Assembly (NCBI GenBank): GCA_027490305.1
Contig: JAIXYI010000050.1
Coordinates: forward strand, 62,001-126,000
Direction: 5' to 3'
Length of the DNA stretch: 64,000 nt
Source of the DNA: Flavobacteriaceae bacterium
GTDB lineage: Bacteria > Bacteroidota > Bacteroidia > Flavobacteriales > Flavobacteriaceae
Under the pieces are notes generated by a model, which was not told where the DNA came from, ran no database searches, and worked only from the letters and a program-made list of their open reading frames with translations. A program made the position numbers and the translations under genes. This document shows positions 27,501-34,809 of the stretch, one piece after another. Numbering within the stretch: position 1 is the stretch's first letter; the number at the start of each line of letters is the position of its first letter.

Positions 27501-29385
27501 CGATCGGGCCCAGGCCCATGGTTTCTTTGAGGAAGCCTTCGAATTGTAGGGTTCCGGAGGTGCCGATGTAGAAGTTGTCGTCCTCCTTGCCTAGTTCGAC
27601 GGTTTTTAGATCGTAGGTAAAAACATCTTCCAACTCAATTGGGTAAGGAGGTTGCGCTGACGCGGTCAGGTTGAAGTCACCATCGTCGGAGAGGTGTCCT
27701 TCAATATTGATACGAACTGGGTTAGACGTACCGGGGTAGACGAATTTTTTGATTTCAAGTGCACCTTTGATATTCGAGGAGGTGACTTTGTTCTGTTTGA
27801 AGGTGATGTCGAATTTGGTGAACCCAATTCGGAAACCGTTGTCGCCCCCAACTTTTTTCCATAGTGTGGGTACTGGATCTGGGTTACCTGTTGGTGTGAA
27901 GCTATTTACGAATAGTTGATATTCGACGATGTTTTGAAACGTCGTAACCGTACCGGTTACGGGTGGCGATTTGACGCTTAGCGGGAACTTAAACGGATAG
28001 GACGGTACAGTCGTACTGTTCGGGAAAAGTTTTTGTTTGAGTTGGCTGATATCGTACACCTGTATTTCTTCTATAGCGTCGGTAGTGCTATTCTTTTGAA
28101 AGAGCGTAACGGGATAGAGAAATTCGAATTTATCTTCAAAATAGTAGGGGTTGGGACTTGAAATGGCGATGGGTATGGCCTCTAGCATAAAGGTTCCTGA
28201 TATGCCCCCTGTGCCAATAAGGAGATCGTAGCCCCCAATACGAAGTCCTGTTGAAGGCGTTCCCTGAACGGCGTCATCCTGAAACCATCGGGCAGGCAGG
28301 GTGACGCTCAGCGCCCGTGCGTATACGCCTGTGAAATCGTCGGTCCTGCCGTCGGCAGTAGCTTCGGGAATATTGGTTTTTGTGCTTAGATCAAGCTTGA
28401 GGCTGTCGATTTCAAGCAAGATGCCGGTTCGACCGATTTCTGCTGGTCCGGGATTTAGTGTTCCCGCCAGCTCAAGATTGTAACCAATGCCTGCTTTGGT
28501 ATCGGCATAGAGCGTGGCTTTTGCGAAATCGAAGTATGATTTTACGTTTTCGTCTTCCACTCGGGTAAGCACGCCGTTGACTTCCTCCCAGGGTACAAGT
28601 ATGTTTCGTGGAAATTCAATCGAAGCTGCCAGTTCAAGTGTAACTCGTGCAACGGGTTTCATCAGTTGCAACAAATAATCTTCGATATCAGCCGGAATCA
28701 ACTCCCGAAAGAACGCATTCATTCGGTTTTTGGTTTCCTGGAGATCGGTAGTCGCCAAGATGTAGGTTAGGAACACGATCTCTGACGCCGTTTCTCCAAT
28801 CTTACTCTTGAGGGCTACAAGAAGTTCCGTGATTTTGTCTCCTGAAATAGGGTAGGGAATAGGCGCATCAAGCACTTCCCCGAATTTAGAGTTGATGTCA
28901 TCGACAAACTTGTTTAAGGGTTTCACCGAGATGTCGGGAACCGTCACCAGCGTATTGATGGCTTTTGCCAAAAGATCCTCCTCCGTCACATTGAGCACAA
29001 CGAGACCTATGTCGAAAAACTCTCGTGGCGTGAAGGCAAATCCATTGAGGTCAAATGATTTCAGATAGGCCAGTATGGGCCAATGGTAGCGAACCGTTAC
29101 TGGAAAGGAAGAAATGTTCTGGTCGTCGAAATCCCGGTTGAGGATGAATTTCAGGCCATAGATAAGATCCGCACTGATCCGGTCACGTGTTACGATTCGA
29201 AGGCTATGAAACGCGGAAGCCCCGTCCGCACTTACAGCCGACTGGTAGTCTTTGTAATGGATTTTGCTAAAAACGTCGCTTATGACGGTTTTTATAAAAT
29301 CGAGTGCATCGGGAAGGTCATCCAGCGTTATCAGGTTCTGTAACGAAGGATAATATTTTGGTTCGGGCACGTTGTTCGTCGGCAT
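21511..29385 (-). CDS. Giant protein (2624 aa): long beta-groove region, beta-propeller-like module, Cys-rich helical module
   Basis: The largest protein in the window, 2624 residues, unknown function, no signal peptide and no sorting domain. Residues 1-300 are mixed and partly helical. Residues 300-1110 are a long series of alternating beta strands with amphipathic, Gly- and Pro-punctuated repeats (for example LKLGPVEITVSAIHYG and IEIGGRISFERPQIGAYLMA), which could form an elongated hydrophobic groove or beta solenoid. Residues 1528-1885 are a propeller-like series (KLKPDGSVAWEATYDLGKG). Residues 1911-2045 are a Cys-rich helical module (ECRKSDIT, CGEENTEVCGLY, LGNCVCEC). The rest is Ig-like beta. 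It begins 16 bases after the upstream secreted-protein gene and ends 11 bases before the 2204-residue gene, so the three are one transcript. A lipid-handling or scaffold role is only a suggestion. Confidence 0.8.
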   Translation of the reverse strand: MPTNNVPEPKYYPSLQNLITLDDLPDALDFIKTVISDVFSKIHYKDYQSAVSADGASAFHSLRIVTRDRISADLIYGLKFILNRDFDDQNISSFPVTVRYHWPILAYLKSFDLNGFAFTPREFFDIGLVVLNVTEEDLLAKAINTLVTVPDISVKPLNKFVDDINSKFGEVLDAPIPYPISGDKITELLVALKSKIGETASEIVFLTYILATTDLQETKNRMNAFFRELIPADIEDYLLQLMKPVARVTLELAASIEFPRNILVPWEEVNGVLTRVEDENVKSYFDFAKATLYADTKAGIGYNLELAGTLNPGPAEIGRTGILLEIDSLKLDLSTKTNIPEATADGRTDDFTGVYARALSVTLPARWFQDDAVQGTPSTGLRIGGYDLLIGTGGISGTFMLEAIPIAISSPNPYYFEDKFEFLYPVTLFQKNSTTDAIEEIQVYDISQLKQKLFPNSTTVPSYPFKFPLSVKSPPVTGTVTTFQNIVEYQLFVNSFTPTGNPDPVPTLWKKVGGDNGFRIGFTKFDITFKQNKVTSSNIKGALEIKKFVYPGTSNPVRINIEGHLSDDGDFNLTASAQPPYPIELEDVFTYDLKTVELGKEDDNFYIGTSGTLQFEGFLKETMGLGPIEIERLRIYSDGTIEFKGGSLQLVKPIILKLGPVEITVSAIHYGSHQQEYNGEMRKFNYFGFDGGISVDPLGVEIRGDGVKFYYCVDDLPNKPHSYLHIQTLYLDLTIPSKSPVAIINGWLSIPEPGVSKEYAGGIKVQIPKARISGSADMKLMPKYPAFIIDAEIEPPVPIPLGTFAIYGFRGLLGYRYVAEKEAIGMVSGVNTWYDYYKAPQRGINVRKFNGPDKTKGHDKPISIGAGASLGTSGDNGTVLNIKAFVLLSIPSLFMIDGRAGILSARLGLQETKDPPFFAFVAVGDDSLEFGFGADFKMPTKSGSILTVYADVQMGFFFKNQRPWYVNIGTDTNPVTAKIITLLTIKSYVMLSAQGIKAGARGEFNFNRNYGVIKVKAHAFIEIGGRISFERPQIGAYLMAGVDADIKVLFVRLELSVGIMFGVEAPKPFLLYGKFYFKIRIRVWRITLFRFRGHLEVVWNINKNVDRKPINPMISESNVNAIPDLVKGVNMLSNEAFALGYLTSVPTIDEAPDADILKHIIPLDTYIDIRTEKGLLPGNVSDPNDTVRKLIGGVNNPAQDYVDLIPPVSQIKGRDIRQVKHVYRIEEISIKFWNGSTWENYHPYEALYPNANPTDFANLKIGQFQKTDGKYNTVRLLATTPFSYTEQGQAGWYVPEQYGVTATTLFCEGQAIEASCANFLFKPLNAHYYCGDPNMLLYANNAAFQLISLNDNDFASITDAANPFGLAKSLAFDNWNSMQITLPQPSVEVTLRLSNYKDGVRLKFYAIIQTPDNDQLFNVVYGNPDPSAANVYEPYVMEVSADNLANPIEYNHHNWTIIHSDWRAVTRIIVEPLYDPSVSLQIALLNEQISDIENDNNLISLGFLQGEILPVDDLLAQLHALTCGTASGIPGTFINRYSKKDKLNYHYAKEFTEQGNRFIYAIGSTSGNGLITKLKPDGSVAWEATYDLGKGVPVVFRHIIQIQYYSPVPEESEFRYIVYATCGDENYLLTFYHEDGKVIVMKHLEWSDKDVVINIDPVVGEFAFYMTISDRNQIDTNKEPTVVKIDSMLNFISGQLLFITEEEYIINAIDSGEIGLVTAGRFLEGENQESRGTVIALDNNLDVTAALYLTQGYTTLHDVKIRANGYLVTGYDSKYDAVFVTRIQDEGTTTGWRILNTRNRHALLQLGTDVFYVLVHDDYNGELYQFSYDYSINWVKEIALNSGANGIRNFTYDPISGKITLTCFNQKEGSLVAHTDGAFRSCLTHDLEGVAERFSVNVKKRAVNQKKTNINLDAVECRKSDITSTIKEYCPSGCGEENTEVCGLYNSILSIFEDSLANPNSSGDVDYNQQAAYFGIIKELIYAFPTSYELPKHLEAELKAIEEFLKYLDAASYLNAWNAVASILNYLAELGNCVCECDDKTVTMIHQICWLALEDYEYNINIPGQTAISEDAQAAVNGITKFIQPIWRPDTSYYVHFKLRDIVDNVTANNQLYPFTYGFTTGGPLGYFHTHEKSDYGDTALKPGDKLLRLDNGFYAVHADGLYEVHENGNPDTLYISNSQGFIYEETTGTLRNADSLALIMIPGSNPPKPLKVVAHADKFALTSLRRYIDYDRSYPNADGNLLSAKPLFYNDEVGDTTQICLYYNKAYATHFFNGWQPYKGKPALAGRIKIVIKDPVENILITNPPSLDYTSSITTIPQTIETWNVDENPQLPFAISHYFNMISADNCLGEIEITKPASKFTTITPKNLKPDKLYTVIVNNMYDVNHDGQLENTVEETREVHKFIFKTSRYKDFSAQVRSFYLEEKIQGVSTTRESVFIYKKGFSPEELDAAYATINGQALTGLPSSVIETLTNDYQHPYDRVFEGILGFKPWDAPISTEVNLVRNELNNKIIAVIVRNPEPFNNPKFPQAVIKGNLVLPLNPATDVHGILQVLDGTAPDLSYVVLFSKDNSQAIIMNPAHELSGNLKLRFHYKKYENLAPGNDPKINYPIVASEDLTIDLSNY

Positions 29386-29401
29386 AGCTGTATGTTTTAT
29401 T

Positions 29402-30301
29402 TCAGTCCCTGATGATTAGTATTTTTTTGCCAGTATTTTTTTCGATGTCGAGGATGTCTGTCTGTCCATAGGCATCGGTGAAACTTTTGTCATCGAACAC
29501 TAGGAGTTTCCCGCTGTCAAGCGCCTTTCCTGTCTTATCCTCGACGTAGTACTCCTTTCCGTCTTCCAGCGCGACCTTCCAGACCACGCCGTAATTGGTG
29601 TCGACATATCGGTAGACGGACGAATTGAGAGCGATTTGGTTTTGTTTAGTTGCGATTGTAAACGCTTTTTCGGCATCAAGGAATGTATCGGTTTCCTGTT
29701 GCGCGATCAAACGTCCGTCGTTTGCATATTTGTAGAGAAGGATCTTTTCAGGAAGACCGGTAGGGCGATAGTTATATTGGATGAGCTTCACACTGCCGTC
29801 CGGATAGTAATTGACGATAATGTTCAGATATACTTTTTGACGGTCGTATGCTGGATAGGCTACTACCAGGAACGCACTTATTTCCGTCTGATTTTTAATG
29901 GGTCGCATTTCCACTGACACCTCCACATTATCCGAATACTGTAGGACCAGGTACCTATTTCGCAGATAGGTTTCTACCACACGAAAATTGCGTTCATGGA
30001 AACGCAGAAAGGGAAACAGTCGGGCAACTGACTCGTCCAATTTTTGCCATTGCGCTGCATCTTTCAGGGTCAGTGTGCAATCATCGTGGTTGAACGACTG
30101 AAATTGGCTATCTACAGACCGTATCGCCTCGGATAATTGCTCGCGCCTGATCGCAGTGGGATCAAACACCGGAGCCATCGCGCGAAATGCGTTTCCGAGA
30201 TCAAGTTCGAACGGAACGGTTTGGCCCTGGCCGATCGCGCTTCCACGTAGCAAAAGCAGGATCAGAACGAAGATAAAAGGATGTAATTGGCAGCGTTTCA
30301 T
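29402..30301 (-). CDS. Secreted protein of unknown function
   Basis: A 299-residue exported protein. I choose the start at 30301, giving MKRCQLHPFIFVLILLLLRG with cleavage after AIGQ; a start at 30325 adds eight residues and overlaps the upstream gene by 20 bases. The mature part has no motif I can name. Its end resembles that of the upstream secreted gene: a Trp-containing strand, then a VEDKTGKALDSGK turn like the DDRTGQVIYE turn there, reminiscent of PepSY-type beta hairpins. The two proteins may be distant relatives. It sits between the metzincin-bearing gene pair and the giant 2624-residue gene in one operon. As one of few exported products of block A it may be a chaperone or inhibitor of the large partners, which is speculation. 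Confidence 0.72.
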   Translation of the reverse strand: MKRCQLHPFIFVLILLLLRGSAIGQGQTVPFELDLGNAFRAMAPVFDPTAIRREQLSEAIRSVDSQFQSFNHDDCTLTLKDAAQWQKLDESVARLFPFLRFHERNFRVVETYLRNRYLVLQYSDNVEVSVEMRPIKNQTEISAFLVVAYPAYDRQKVYLNIIVNYYPDGSVKLIQYNYRPTGLPEKILLYKYANDGRLIAQQETDTFLDAEKAFTIATKQNQIALNSSVYRYVDTNYGVVWKVALEDGKEYYVEDKTGKALDSGKLLVFDDKSFTDAYGQTDILDIEKNTGKKILIIRD

Positions 30302-30305
30302 TCTT

Positions 30306-31130
30306 TTACGGATTGGACATTTCATAATAGCGATTCATGAAATCATCGACCATTTTCTTTTGGTTCGCTTCAAACAAATAGGCGTTTACGGCGGATTTAT
30401 CATTTTCATAGATGACTTGCCCCGTCCTGTCGTCGACGATTACTCCTTTTACCTTTCCTTCCCCTGAATCACACCCCGGGAATAGCACTACCCAGTAGGC
30501 GTGCTTGGGGTCGAATCCGCGGTAAATCGCTACGGATTCGGCCTTGAGGAAGTAAAACAGCTCCCGTATCTGATGCACAACTTCTATTTCGTTCATCCGG
30601 AAATAGCCGTCGAAGTCAAGTTTGAATACCGTTTTACCTTTTGCATCAAAAAGGCGCCAGACACCTGCATTAAACCCTTCTCTGTCAAAAAAACCCCCAT
30701 AGCTTTGTTCTGACAGAATGCCTCCGTTTTGGTAGTAATGAAACTCGGTTCGTGTGTAAACCTGATAGGAAATATCATGCGACCAGAAACGGTAAACGTT
30801 GGTAGCCTCAAAGATGCGTCCACCGTTAATCCAATAATCCATTGTATGGTCAGGAAGTTCACAGGTTAACTCATACTCTCCTTTATCAGGGTAGCTGCTT
30901 TTGTCAACTAGTTTTACGGTCGCATCAGGCACATTAAAGGTCTTCCGTATATATTCTTCCAGTCGACGGCGATGGGTCTCCACGTTATCTTTTGCTTTTA
31001 GGAAATCCGGAATCGTCGGCACCTCGCTTTTCAACAGGTCCTTAGGCAACGGGCTACTCTGCCCCTGCAATGTAAAAGGCATCGCCATGCCAAATACTAA
31101 CGCCGCAATATGGTGTGCGAGGGCTCTCAT
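30306..31130 (-). CDS. Secreted protein of unknown function
   Basis: A 274-residue exported protein. The start at 31130 gives MRALAHHIAALVFGMAMPFT with cleavage after LQGQ. It forms a perfect ATGA overlap with the stop of the upstream metalloprotease gene, which supports it over the in-frame ATG at 31163. The mature region has no catalytic motif that I recognise. Near the C-terminus YWVVLFPGCDSGEG followed by GVIVDDRTGQVIYE looks like a PepSY-type or cystatin-like beta hairpin; PepSY domains often inhibit or accompany secreted proteases. Because it is translationally coupled to a protein ending in a metzincin site, a protease-inhibitor or chaperone role is worth testing. That role is inference; export is well supported. 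Confidence 0.72.
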   Translation of the reverse strand: MRALAHHIAALVFGMAMPFTLQGQSSPLPKDLLKSEVPTIPDFLKAKDNVETHRRRLEEYIRKTFNVPDATVKLVDKSSYPDKGEYELTCELPDHTMDYWINGGRIFEATNVYRFWSHDISYQVYTRTEFHYYQNGGILSEQSYGGFFDREGFNAGVWRLFDAKGKTVFKLDFDGYFRMNEIEVVHQIRELFYFLKAESVAIYRGFDPKHAYWVVLFPGCDSGEGKVKGVIVDDRTGQVIYENDKSAVNAYLFEANQKKMVDDFMNRYYEMSNP

Positions 31131-34100
31131 CGTTGAGCTGCCGTATTTCGTGCCAGTTCCCACTGCCAGTGATAGGTCGCGTGTCTCGGACTTAGGTTAG
31201 GCGTTGGGGATGGTGGCGTCGTAGGTACAGGGTTTGGGTCTACGTAATCCATTATGTTTTCCGTGCCGAAAGGCTGGTAATTGTACAGCGCGTTTTGGTC
31301 GGTCTTGTCGAACGTATGTGGAATACCGAGGCTGTGCATCATCTCGTGTGCAAGCGTGACGCCATTGCCAGGTGCAATCTGAAACATGACGATATTGTTA
31401 GTTGTCGAGAACGAGAATCCGCCATTTGGTACCAATGTTGCTCCGTCCGGACTGACCATGGCACCGATGTTGTTTATAAAGAAAATTTTTATCTGGCCGT
31501 TTGTCCTTTCGCTCGCAGTCAACAAACCTTCCAAATAGGTGATAAGATTGGTCTGCCCGATGGGATTTGGGACTATCTGGCTCGTCGCAGCGTTCGTGTA
31601 GATAGTGGGCAGTACACCCGCTTCCAGCGGATTGTCTCTCCAGTTCACCGTCAAATCAATCTGGGCATGTCCGAGAAAACGCCTTAGGTTCATTTCAAGT
31701 TGAAGGTCAACGCTTCCTGGCGCCGTGCCAGTAAGTATTGCTTCCGTATAATTGGCCTGTCCCCATGGTAATTGCATTCTTACCGGCACAAACAACGCCG
31801 TAACTTTAGGATTGCCAGATCGTGGGTAGTTGCCCTGAAACAGATTCAGTAGTCCGGATAGCTTAGGTTTTTTGTCCGTGCCATAGGTTGAATATACCCG
31901 AATTTGATTCACGACTCCTGTACCGCTGCTGTTGGGACTTTTCAATGTAATGGACAACGTGTTTGGGGCCGTAAGCTGGTTGACATTGAAAACGAGGCTG
32001 TCTATGCCTTTATCGGTCGTTACATTAGTGTGTGTCGGGCGATTACTGGCAGGGGAACTGAGCACCAATAAACGGTTATCATACTCGATATACAAGGAAC
32101 TTGGCGGAGTGCCAACTTTAAAGTCTAATCGAAGGGTGCGCATATAGCGGGCATCAGTTACGGGTATATCTGCCGGGAGCCGATTAATACTAAGCCATGC
32201 ACTGAAATATTCAATATCGCTGTCGCCCGGGTTGAGCCGCCAGTTCATCGGGAAAGCACCGTATTCATTTACTTTTAAACTATTGTACATGTCGGGGTCA
32301 GGGCTAAATGACCCTGTTGTACTGTTTCCATTCGTTTGTTGGGGCAATATCCCCATGACATTTCTGAAAGGCGGATATCGCAGCGGCCCAAATGATCGCT
32401 GTGTGTTGCGCATCCAGTCAAAACCATATTCCCCATCCCATACAGCATTTATGGGTCCACCCGGTGGAAGTGGTTTGAAGTTCACCGCCACATTACCGAA
32501 TGTGTCATAGTGTTTGAACAGGTTTGCGTAGTTCACTGTTGTAAAAAACCGGCCGTCAGTGGCATAAACGTAAACCGGGGATGCTGTATTGAAATAGGTC
32601 ACCTGTACCCCATTTGCATTGTCATACGTAATACCCAGCTTGTATTTTCGGCAGTCATCCGGCGTATTGATGGTCACTTCCTCAAGTGCAAAATACGTGT
32701 TGAACCACACCGGGTCGGCTATACCGGTAAACAGCGACTTAAACTCGATTTCTGTGAGGCCGATCTGTAGAAAATTATTGACATAGTCATTGTCATATAA
32801 TAGATTCCGAAGTCCTAACACAGGGATGTTGACACCATTTTCAAGAATACTTCCTTTCCATACTTTTATATCATCCTCAATGAGGCGTGACTTTGCGGGC
32901 TCGTCCGAATCTTCGTTTGGCATGACATCATAGGTAAGCACGTCAAGGCTGTTGTCGTAAATCAATGAGGCAAACGTATTTTTCTTATCTACATTGGAAC
33001 AGCCTGACACGAAAGATCGCCGTGAAACCAGGTTAGGGTCATCGGAATCAACCGGATATATCACATAGAGACGTGTGCGGGTATCGGTCGTGGGGGTTGC
33101 GTCACTTCCGGACCCTTCAAAAACGACCTTCATTTCACCTACATAGCTCCGATTCCCTATTTCGTACAACTTTGGCTTGGTGTGTACTATCCACTGCACC
33201 GGACTGTCGGCTGCCGTGTCAAAATCCTCGGGTTCATAGATTCCCTTAACTTCGATAGGCCCAAAAAGGTCGTTGTAATAAAGGTCCAGGTCTACGTGAC
33301 GCCGATACGACCCGTAAAATTGGTTGGCGAGCAACATATAGTTACTCGTCTGACTATTGTCGGGCTTATAGAGAGGCTTGAATAAAGTGATAAACTCCAT
33401 CGTCTGTGGGCGCAGGAAGGAGTGGGGATTGGCGACATCATTTATATAAAATAAATTAAGGTCAGCACCTAGTGTGACTCCGATGTAGTCAAGAAGGAAC
33501 CGCATAGAAACCCTGGCCCTGTTTTGGCTGCCGTTCTGGGGCCCCTGATTATTGTTGGTAGGAGTGGGGTTGGGTAATCTGAAATAAGCGGAAGGAAGGG
33601 TTTGAAATATTTTTATGGGCCATACGGGGGCACTGAAATCCTCAAAAGGCTGCAGTGGTGTGTCTGCCACGCCATCGTTGTTGGCGTCTAATGCAGGTAG
33701 TATGGGGCCGCTGGTACCCTGCACGAAAGGCGTATCGTTGTAAAAGTTATAAGATCTTCCCCTTTTACTTAAGAGATAAAAATACATCTTACCCCTGTTG
33801 GCAAACTTTAAAAGGACTTTCTCGTAAATCTCGGTCTGGTACGAGTTTGTGATGGGCGTTTCATAAGCCTTAATCTCCCCCATATAGTACTTTCGTACAT
33901 CATCGTGTGCAATATGGGCTCCATAGAATGCGGCGGGGTCAAGGAAATGGTAGACATTTTCCATGAATATTTTGGCTGTAACTACGCCCGGACCGGCTGC
34001 GGGCAGATTGCCTACCGTAAACTGCGGATTGGATCCGTTAAGGTTTAGGATACATTCCTGGGCATTTACATAAGCATAATCAAGATTGAAACCTGTTTCC

Positions 34101-34798
34101 GATGCTTCTTGTTCAAAGTCCCCAAAGTCAACAACAATCTCGAAACCCATCATTGTGGGATCAAAGTCACCGAATGTTTCCCCTTTCTTAATAAGCGGAA
34201 GGTTAAACCCCCCTTTCTTATAGAACCGCTCAACGAGGTTGCCGAAATCGGTGCCATTTGCAACATAACCCAATTGACTGGCCAGAAATATGGGATTAGG
34301 GATGTTACTATTGAACCTATTGAATTCCCCCCAGATACGCTTCAGGAAAGGCGTGGCTTGGGGGTCGTTTTCAGGGATGACGACGAGGTTTCCGTTATCG
34401 GTTGTAAAAAGGCTGTCGATCAATATGCCCCGGTAAACAAAAAACTTGATTTTCACCCCTACGTCAACGGGTTTGGATGGTTTCAGGAAAACATTGACCC
34501 TATTTGTGGAATTGCCATACGGAGCAAAAAACAGATGTCCATCCGTTGTTGCGAACGCCTTGGCGTTACTGCTTGGAGTAAAGCGGGTCGTAATCCGGAA
34601 CATCGTGCCCGGATTTGTCGGATCTGGTCCGTAAGCTTGCGCCGGTAGCTGGCCATTTGGAAGCTTCGATAGTTCCGAAAAGAAATAGGTTCGCGGAATG
34701 GGCGGCACTTTTACCGTTTTACGGATAACTCGTAGCGTATCGTCGGCGGGAAGCGTTGGATCAATCTTGATGGTGAAATTAAACAGGCTATCCGGCAT
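31127..34798 (-). CDS. Large protein (1223 aa) with C-terminal metzincin-type metallopeptidase domain
   Basis: A 1223-residue protein whose last quarter is a zinc metallopeptidase. HEMMHSLGIPH near residue 1150 matches the metzincin consensus HExxHxxGxxH, giving three zinc ligands and the catalytic Glu, and ENIMDYVDP about 20 residues on provides the Met-turn. The preceding 1050 residues are beta-rich and unassigned; they start MPDSLFNFTIKIDPTLP and show no signal peptide or propeptide. This is unusual because metzincins normally act outside the cell. The gene overlaps the next secreted gene by ATGA and starts 11 bases after the subtilisin gene, so it is co-transcribed with that second protease. 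It could process partners of block A or be delivered as an effector; neither can be decided from sequence. Confidence 0.83.
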   Translation of the reverse strand: MPDSLFNFTIKIDPTLPADDTLRVIRKTVKVPPIPRTYFFSELSKLPNGQLPAQAYGPDPTNPGTMFRITTRFTPSSNAKAFATTDGHLFFAPYGNSTNRVNVFLKPSKPVDVGVKIKFFVYRGILIDSLFTTDNGNLVVIPENDPQATPFLKRIWGEFNRFNSNIPNPIFLASQLGYVANGTDFGNLVERFYKKGGFNLPLIKKGETFGDFDPTMMGFEIVVDFGDFEQEASETGFNLDYAYVNAQECILNLNGSNPQFTVGNLPAAGPGVVTAKIFMENVYHFLDPAAFYGAHIAHDDVRKYYMGEIKAYETPITNSYQTEIYEKVLLKFANRGKMYFYLLSKRGRSYNFYNDTPFVQGTSGPILPALDANNDGVADTPLQPFEDFSAPVWPIKIFQTLPSAYFRLPNPTPTNNNQGPQNGSQNRARVSMRFLLDYIGVTLGADLNLFYINDVANPHSFLRPQTMEFITLFKPLYKPDNSQTSNYMLLANQFYGSYRRHVDLDLYYNDLFGPIEVKGIYEPEDFDTAADSPVQWIVHTKPKLYEIGNRSYVGEMKVVFEGSGSDATPTTDTRTRLYVIYPVDSDDPNLVSRRSFVSGCSNVDKKNTFASLIYDNSLDVLTYDVMPNEDSDEPAKSRLIEDDIKVWKGSILENGVNIPVLGLRNLLYDNDYVNNFLQIGLTEIEFKSLFTGIADPVWFNTYFALEEVTINTPDDCRKYKLGITYDNANGVQVTYFNTASPVYVYATDGRFFTTVNYANLFKHYDTFGNVAVNFKPLPPGGPINAVWDGEYGFDWMRNTQRSFGPLRYPPFRNVMGILPQQTNGNSTTGSFSPDPDMYNSLKVNEYGAFPMNWRLNPGDSDIEYFSAWLSINRLPADIPVTDARYMRTLRLDFKVGTPPSSLYIEYDNRLLVLSSPASNRPTHTNVTTDKGIDSLVFNVNQLTAPNTLSITLKSPNSSGTGVVNQIRVYSTYGTDKKPKLSGLLNLFQGNYPRSGNPKVTALFVPVRMQLPWGQANYTEAILTGTAPGSVDLQLEMNLRRFLGHAQIDLTVNWRDNPLEAGVLPTIYTNAATSQIVPNPIGQTNLITYLEGLLTASERTNGQIKIFFINNIGAMVSPDGATLVPNGGFSFSTTNNIVMFQIAPGNGVTLAHEMMHSLGIPHTFDKTDQNALYNYQPFGTENIMDYVDPNPVPTTPPSPTPNLSPRHATYHWQWELARNTAAQR

Positions 34799-34809
34799 AA
34801 TAAAAGGGA

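Noticed and set aside
14885-29385. Tc-toxin or RHS/polymorphic toxin
   Set aside because: No RHS/YD repeats, no SpvB or TcA motifs, and no short C-terminal toxin with an immunity gene were visible.
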